Below are positions 59,584-64,000 of a stretch of DNA of 64,000 bases, one piece after another (position 1 is the stretch's first letter; every line of letters begins with the position of its first letter). The notes under the pieces are model-generated. The model was not told the origin of the DNA. It did not search any database and saw only the letters and a list, made by a program, of their open reading frames with translations. A program made the translations under genes and the position numbers. The stretch comes from an uncultured Latescibacterota bacterium. GTDB taxonomy: Bacteria > Latescibacterota > UBA2968 > UBA8231. Where the stretch lies: contig OY282352.1 of NCBI GenBank assembly GCA_958295495.1, forward strand, positions 3,412,548 through 3,476,547, read 5' to 3'.

Positions 59584-61342
59584 GGCTTGTGACCTCCTGC
59601 TGGTAGGCCAGCGCGGCCTCGACAAACCCAGCAAACAAGGGCGAGGGATTGTCCATCCGCGACTTGAACTCGGGATGAGCTTGGGTGGCGATGAAGAAGG
59701 GGTGATCCGGCAACTCGATAAATTCCATCAAGCGGGTGCCATCAACCCGGCGGTGATAACCCGAAAAGACCAGCCCTTCCTCTTCGAGTAGCTCGACGAA
59801 GCGGGGCGAGACCTCGTAGCGATGGCGGTGGCGCTCTAGGGCGACTTTATCGCGCTCCAGCATGACCAAGCCAACGCGGAACGCTTGGTCGGGATTGGCC
59901 AGCAGTTGCTCGATGCGCCGGGCGTCTTCGCCGAGGCGGCCCGACGCATCGTAGAGCTGGAGGACGCGGCTGTCGTTTTTGAACACCGCGGCGTACGCGC
60001 CCAAGCGCATGCTGCCACCGTAACGGTTTTGCTCTAGTGCGCTCTTCTGGGAGGCTTGGACGCAGATGACCTTCCACTCGGAATCCGCGTCGAGCTCCTC
60101 GGAGGTGGCCTCGGCGATCCCGGCAACATTGCGGGCGTATTCGACCACGGCGAGCTGCAAGCCGTAACACAAGCCCAAATAGGGGATGTCGTGCTCGCGG
60201 GCGTAGCGAATGGCCGCAATCACGCCTTCGGCCCCGCCCGCGCCAAAGGCTCCGGGGACGATAACGCCATCGAACGCGTCGAGCTCTGACAGCTCCATTT
60301 CGCCGCGCTCAAACTGATGGCCGTCAATCCAAGTGATCTCGACCCGCGCATCCGACGCCACGCCGGCGTGCATCAGCGATTGGTTGACCGAAATGTACGA
60401 GTCCGTGAACTGAAAATCGCCCGTAACCGCGTATTTGCCGACCATGGCCATGCGGACGCACCGGCTCGGATTCTGGCTGCGCTTGACTAAGGCCTGCCAA
60501 GGCCGCCAGTCCGGGGCCTTCTTAGGGGCGCAGCCGAGCCGGCTGAGGATCTTCTCGCCGAGCCCCTCTTCTTCCAAAACCAGCGGAATGTTGTAGATCG
60601 TCTCCGAGTCCGGGGCCGAAATGATGTGGTCGTTGGGCACGTTGGCGCCGATTTGGATCTTTTTCTTGCGCACCTCGTCGGTGGCCGTCTCGGCGCGACA
60701 GACGATGAAGTCGGGAAAAATGCCGTGCTCGCTGAGCATGCGAATGGCCTGCTGCGTGGGCTTGGTCTTCATCTCGCCGACGTGCGGTGGTATGGGGAGA
60801 TAGGTAATCAGCGCGTGTGCAAAGTGCTCCTTGCCCAAGTCGCGCTCCAAGGTCTTCACGGCAAAGAGGAACGGCTCGTTTTCGTAGTCGCCGACAATGC
60901 CGCCGATCTCGACCAGCACGATGTCGTAGCCCGCGCCCGCCTCCTGTAAGCGGCGCGTGATCTCATCCGTAATGTGGGGGATCGGCTGCACAGTCTCGCC
61001 GAGGTACTCGCCGCGGCGCTCGCGCTCGATGACTGTGTGGTAAATCTGCCCGGTGGTCAGGTTGTTGGAGCGCGGCAGATCCAACCCCAAGAAGCGCTCG
61101 TAATTGCCCAAATCCTGATCTATTTCGCCGCCGTCGTCGGTCACCCACACCTCGCCGTGCTCGGTGGGCCGCATGGTGCCGGCGTCGTAGTTGATATACG
61201 GATCGATCTTGACGGCCGTGGTGCTGTATCCGTATTGCTGCAGGATCTTGCCCATGGAAGCTGTGGTCAAGCCCTTGCCCACGCCGCTTATCACGCCGCC
61301 GGTCACGACGACGTATTTGGGGCCGTTGTATTCTCTGGCCAC
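59555..61342 (-). CDS. pyrG: CTP synthase
   Basis: Glutamine-dependent enzyme converting UTP to CTP, about 595 residues. The synthetase domain has VVVTGGVISGVGKG and the DPYINYDAGTM block; the glutaminase domain has GLCYGLQLAVVEYARN with the catalytic cysteine and the TQAHPEF end. LCYG replaces the usual LCLG, and the N-terminal extension differs from classic PyrG, so it belongs to a divergent PyrG branch. The start is GTG at 61342 with GAGGAG at the right distance; the frame extends to 61411. Confidence 0.93.
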   Translation of the reverse strand: MAREYNGPKYVVVTGGVISGVGKGLTTASMGKILQQYGYSTTAVKIDPYINYDAGTMRPTEHGEVWVTDDGGEIDQDLGNYERFLGLDLPRSNNLTTGQIYHTVIERERRGEYLGETVQPIPHITDEITRRLQEAGAGYDIVLVEIGGIVGDYENEPFLFAVKTLERDLGKEHFAHALITYLPIPPHVGEMKTKPTQQAIRMLSEHGIFPDFIVCRAETATDEVRKKKIQIGANVPNDHIISAPDSETIYNIPLVLEEEGLGEKILSRLGCAPKKAPDWRPWQALVKRSQNPSRCVRMAMVGKYAVTGDFQFTDSYISVNQSLMHAGVASDARVEITWIDGHQFERGEMELSELDAFDGVIVPGAFGAGGAEGVIAAIRYAREHDIPYLGLCYGLQLAVVEYARNVAGIAEATSEELDADSEWKVICVQASQKSALEQNRYGGSMRLGAYAAVFKNDSRVLQLYDASGRLGEDARRIEQLLANPDQAFRVGLVMLERDKVALERHRHRYEVSPRFVELLEEEGLVFSGYHRRVDGTRLMEFIELPDHPFFIATQAHPEFKSRMDNPSPLFAGFVEAALAYQQEVTSHEERQAAAS

Positions 61343-61407
61343 GTTGTGCGCTCCTCTGAGCTGCCCAAAAAAGAAGCGGCGACAGTGCCCTGCCTCCGCT
61401 TCTCTAT

Positions 61408-61695
61408 TCAATCGATAATTCTCGGAACTTTGAAGTAATCTTCTTGGCGCTGCGGGGCCGCCGCTGCAATCTCGGCCGTCGCGGGAAAGGGCCTTGCCTC
61501 GTCGCGACGAAACGCGGTGGCGAGGGGCAGCACGTGGGACGTCGGCTCTACGCCAGTAGTGTCTAGCTCGTTGAGCTCGTCCATGTAGCGCAGGATGCGG
61601 TTGAGTTCCTCGGCCAGCTTTTCTTCCTCTGCGGGCGAAAAGCGCAACCGCGCCAACTCGGCGACCCCGCGTACCTCTTCTATAGTAACCGCCAT
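61408..61695 (-). CDS. gatC: Aspartyl/glutamyl-tRNA amidotransferase subunit C
   Basis: A 95-residue small subunit of the GatCAB amidotransferase that makes Asn-tRNA or Gln-tRNA. VTIEEVRGVAELARLRFS and the central LNRILRYMDELNELDT are diagnostic. The C-terminal PFPATAEIAAAAPQRQEDYFKVPRII matches (described by position, residues 68-94). GatA and GatB are elsewhere. The frame runs back to 61896, but ATG 61695 is the family start. A terminator-like hairpin lies 22-52 bases upstream. Confidence 0.93.
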   Translation of the reverse strand: MAVTIEEVRGVAELARLRFSPAEEEKLAEELNRILRYMDELNELDTTGVEPTSHVLPLATAFRRDEARPFPATAEIAAAAPQRQEDYFKVPRIID

Positions 61696-61716
61696 ATTGA
61701 ACTTTGAATTTACGTC

Positions 61717-61747
61717 AAAAAAAGACGGGGCTGGCTGCGCCGACCCC
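61717..61747 (-). terminator. Terminator-like hairpin in the gatC leader
   Basis: On the minus strand GGGGTCGGC (61747-61739) pairs with GCCAGCCCC (61735-61727) with one mismatch and one G-T, followed after GTC by seven Ts (61723-61717). It is placed between the likely promoter region and gatC, so it could attenuate gatC-pyrG transcription or end transcription arriving from upstream. Confidence 0.5.
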
Positions 61748-61855
61748 TTCCGCTTTGCAAAACAGGGTGTAAATATCACGTATCGCCAAAGGGAGCGCAA
61801 GGGCTTGTAGCGCAGCACCCCAATGCCTATACTTTGCCGCAGAAAGCAAAGCCCC

Positions 61856-62344
61856 ATGACGCGCAAGGCATTTACCATTGAAGAGGCCAACGCCAAACTG
61901 CCTCAGCTAGAGGACGCTCTCCAGCGCATAGAGGTCAAGAAGGGAGCGGTCCGCTACCACCACCAACAGTTGCAAATTCTCGACGCGCTATGGGGCCAAG
62001 CAGTCGCCCGCAGCACCAACCCCGACCGCGCCGCCTTCGACCAGCACCGCCAGCGCATCAACGAGCTCATCAGCGACATCAAGCGCATCGTGGCCGAGGA
62101 AATTATCGCCGCGGGCATCCGCTTCCCGGTCGGCGGCCTCGAACGCGGCCTCCTCGACTTCCCCACCACCTACCAAGGCCGCTGGGTGCTATTGTGCTGG
62201 CAGCGCGGCGAACCCCAAGTCGCCTATTGGCACGAGCTGGACGCCGGGTACGCGGGCCGCCAAGAGATCGCAGCCGAGCACATCATTGCCATGGGCAAGG
62301 AAGACGATCCAGCCGAGGTTGATGACTCGGCCCTCGACTTCTGA
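61856..62344 (+). CDS. DUF2203-family protein
   Basis: A 162-residue conserved hypothetical protein. Family features are the N-terminal FTIEEANAKLPQLEDAL, a helical middle, and the C-terminal GGLERGLLDFPTTYQGR and LLCWQRGEPQVAYWHELDAG. No function is established for DUF2203. ATG 61856 is 160 bases from the divergent gatC. The N-terminal extension to 61823 is not needed. Confidence 0.85.
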   Translation: MTRKAFTIEEANAKLPQLEDALQRIEVKKGAVRYHHQQLQILDALWGQAVARSTNPDRAAFDQHRQRINELISDIKRIVAEEIIAAGIRFPVGGLERGLLDFPTTYQGRWVLLCWQRGEPQVAYWHELDAGYAGRQEIAAEHIIAMGKEDDPAEVDDSALDF

Positions 62345-62357
62345 AGCGGCAAGTGCC

Positions 62358-62387
62358 TTGACAGTGCTTCTCGTTTTTGAGTACTTA
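62358..62387 (+). promoter_or_regulatory. Predicted promoter of smc
   Basis: TTGACA at 62358-62363 and TACTTA at 62382-62387, spacer 18, about 100 bases before the smc GTG. The -10 resembles those of the nrdJ and tRNA-Cys promoters. Confidence 0.55.
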
Positions 62388-62492
62388 AAGAATGGCCTTT
62401 CCCAGGCCGTTGCCCGCTCCCCCAGCAGTGCCCGTCTCTCACCCTCTCCCCCAGCGGAGCGCCCCTCCCCAGCGCCCGGCAGGAGCTAGACC

Positions 62493-64000
62493 GTGCGCCT
62501 CAATCAACTCGAAATTTTCGGTTTTAAGTCCTTTGCCCAAAAGATCGTCATTCCCTTCGAGCCGGGCATTACGGCCATCGTCGGCCCCAACGGCTGCGGC
62601 AAGTCCAACGTGGTGGAGGCCATCCGCTGGGTCTTGGGCGAACAACGCGCTGGCTCCTTCCGCAGCTACCGCATGGAGGACGTGATATTCGCCGGCACCC
62701 GCCAGCGCAAGGCCCTCGGGATGGCCGAAGTCGCACTGGCGATTGAAAACCGCGAAAATGTGCTGCCCATCGAATTCGACGAAGTCGTGCTGACCCGGCG
62801 TCTCTTCCGCTCCGGCGAAAGCGATTATCTCCTCAACAAGATCCCCTGCCGCCTCTTGGACATTACCAACCTGCTCATGGACACCGGCCTCGGCCAAGGT
62901 GCCTATGCAGTGATGGAGCAGGGCATGGTCGATGAAATCATCAGCGATAAGACCGAGAACCGCCGCCGCATCCTCGAAGAGGCCGCCGGCATCACCAAGT
63001 ACAAAGTGAATCGTCGCTCCACGAAAAACCGCCTAGAGGCCGCCCAAGCCGATCTACAGAGGATTGAGGACATCATCGCCGAGGTCAAACGCCAAGTTGA
63101 CAGCCTCGGCCGCCAAGTTGGCCGGGCGCGCCGCTACCGCGAACTCAAAGGGGAACTGGACCAGCTCGACGTGCGCTTGGGGCGCCAGCGCTTCTTCGCC
63201 CTCAGTGCCCAAATCTCCCCGCTGCAAGGCGAATTCGCCGCACTCAGCAAGGCGACCGAAGAAGGCTATACTCGCTTCACCAGCCGCGAGGCCGAGCTCG
63301 AAAAGGCGCGCCTCGCCCTGACCGAGGCCGAGAAGGCCATGCAGGAAGCGGGCCTCGAACTCAATCGCCGCATTGAGGCCATCCACGAGCGAGAACAGCG
63401 CCTCGTGGCCGTGCGCGAGCGGCGCGAGGCGGCCGAACAAATCTGCGAACGCACGGCCCGCGAGCGCGCCGATTACAGCAGCCAGCGCCAATCCGTTCAG
63501 CAGCAGCGCCGCGACAACGCCACGCACCTCGACCAAGCGCGCACGGCCTTTATGCACATAGAGCGGGAATTGCAGGCTCATAAGCAGCGCGCCGCTCAGG
63601 CCGAAGAAGAATATGCCAGCTACCGAGCCGAGCTAGACCAACGCCAGCGCGGGCGCATGGAGCACCTGCGCCAAGGAGGCGAAATAAGCCGGGCGCTCGA
63701 GCGCCAACAGGCCGAGCGCGACGCCCTTGACGAACGCGCGGTTGCCATGCGCGGCGAAGAGACCACCACCGCGGCCGAGCGCGACCAAGCCCTGCAAGCG
63801 GCCGCAGCCACCGAAGCCGCCCGCGCGGAAACTCGGCAGCAGCTAGCCGCCTGCCAACAACAGCACGCCGCAGCCCGCACAGCCCGCGACCAAACCGAGC
63901 AGGCCCTCCGCGACCTCGGCGAACAACGCGATGCAGCCCGGCGCCTCGCCGAGGCCAATCAAGCGCGGCTCCAAGTCCTCGAAAAAGTCCGCGCCGGCTA
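62493..64000 (+). CDS. smc: Chromosome segregation ATPase SMC (3' truncated by window end)
   Basis: Head and first coiled-coil part of bacterial SMC, which condenses and segregates chromosomes with ScpA/B. The Walker A motif [14 protein letters not shown] is at residues 31-44, preceded by EIFGFKSF; the Q-loop region and [10 protein letters not shown] follow. From about residue 165 to the window end it is a heptad coiled coil. The start is GTG at 62493, with AGGAG seven bases upstream. The reading frame is open to base 64000 and the C-terminal hinge and ATPase half lie outside. Confidence 0.95.
   Translation, partial: MRLNQLEIFGFKSFAQKIVIPFEPGITAIVGPNGCGKSNVVEAIRWVLGEQRAGSFRSYRMEDVIFAGTRQRKALGMAEVALAIENRENVLPIEFDEVVLTRRLFRSGESDYLLNKIPCRLLDITNLLMDTGLGQGAYAVMEQGMVDEIISDKTENRRRILEEAAGITKYKVNRRSTKNRLEAAQADLQRIEDIIAEVKRQVDSLGRQVGRARRYRELKGELDQLDVRLGRQRFFALSAQISPLQGEFAALSKATEEGYTRFTSREAELEKARLALTEAEKAMQEAGLELNRRIEAIHEREQRLVAVRERREAAEQICERTARERADYSSQRQSVQQQRRDNATHLDQARTAFMHIERELQAHKQRAAQAEEEYASYRAELDQRQRGRMEHLRQGGEISRALERQQAERDALDERAVAMRGEETTTAAERDQALQAAAATEAARAETRQQLAACQQQHAAARTARDQTEQALRDLGEQRDAARRLAEANQARLQVLEKVRAG

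Noticed and set aside
1..64000. CRISPR arrays, rRNA genes or a prophage
   Set aside because: No regularly spaced repeats, no rRNA signatures, and no phage structural genes; the only tyrosine recombinase is XerC-like.

Overview
The window looks like chromosomal DNA of an uncultured Gram-negative bacterium of moderately high GC. An outer membrane is implied by BamD, LptB, an LptA/LptC-like protein, ExbB/ExbD/TonB and a TonB-dependent receptor. An FCB-group lineage such as Latescibacterota or a relative is the best guess. Support for it is a C-terminal FlgD-like/type IX-type sorting domain at 36.3-36.5 kb, an Ig-like lipoprotein of a kind common in Bacteroidota relatives, and a B12-dependent ribonucleotide reductase. 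This is inference from gene content, since there is no rRNA in the window.

Layout. 0-26 kb is ordinary core genome. It holds exbB-exbD-exbD-tonB, then nrdR and its likely target nrdJ, a divergent MBL-hydrolase/map pair facing topA, and xerC with a lipoprotein and a pilin-like protein. thyA follows, then tRNA-Cys and tRNA-Leu, a sugar-acid cassette (zinc dehydrogenase plus mannonate dehydratase-like protein), and tRNA-Arg and tRNA-His. After that come rfaE2-like, a cpoB-like TPR lipoprotein, bamD, nadD, thrC, tRNA-Arg(ACG), two oxidoreductases, small secreted proteins and a TonB-dependent receptor.

26.1-29.3 kb is a decayed accessory patch. It contains a 56-codon cysteine desulfurase stump, a frameshifted phosphorothioate-type HNH restriction gene, a DUF262 gene cut by a complete IS4-family element, dispersed and tandem repeats, and an orphan C-terminal coding tail. 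29.3-36.5 kb returns to chromosomal genes: a TIGR04282-type glycosyltransferase, a four-gene operon (RidA-like-tailed unknown, split TPP decarboxylase, LarA-like isomerase) and a large secreted metalloprotease/WD40 protein. 36.5-38.1 kb carries repeat hairpins, a gene relic and an Rpn-family nuclease.

38.4-55.1 kb is a BREX type 1 phage-defence operon on the minus strand, in transcription order brxA-brxB-brxC-pglX-[PHP/ATPase]-[Schlafen AlbA_2]-pglZ-brxL. The two bracketed genes are extra to the canonical six and are tightly coupled to their neighbours. pglX carries a frameshift in this sequence. The operon appears to start at a near-consensus promoter that lies against an IS200/IS605-like right-end remnant. 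55.4-64 kb is core again: rpoN, lptB, an LptC/LptA-like protein, pyrG and gatC on the minus strand, then a DUF2203 protein and the start of smc on the plus strand.

Promoters in the core regions are of the housekeeping type with 17-18 bp spacers. Several share the -10 hexamer TACTTT/TACTTA. Gene starts were moved from the longest open frame wherever a ribosome-binding site, lipobox, domain start or stop/start overlap gave a better choice.
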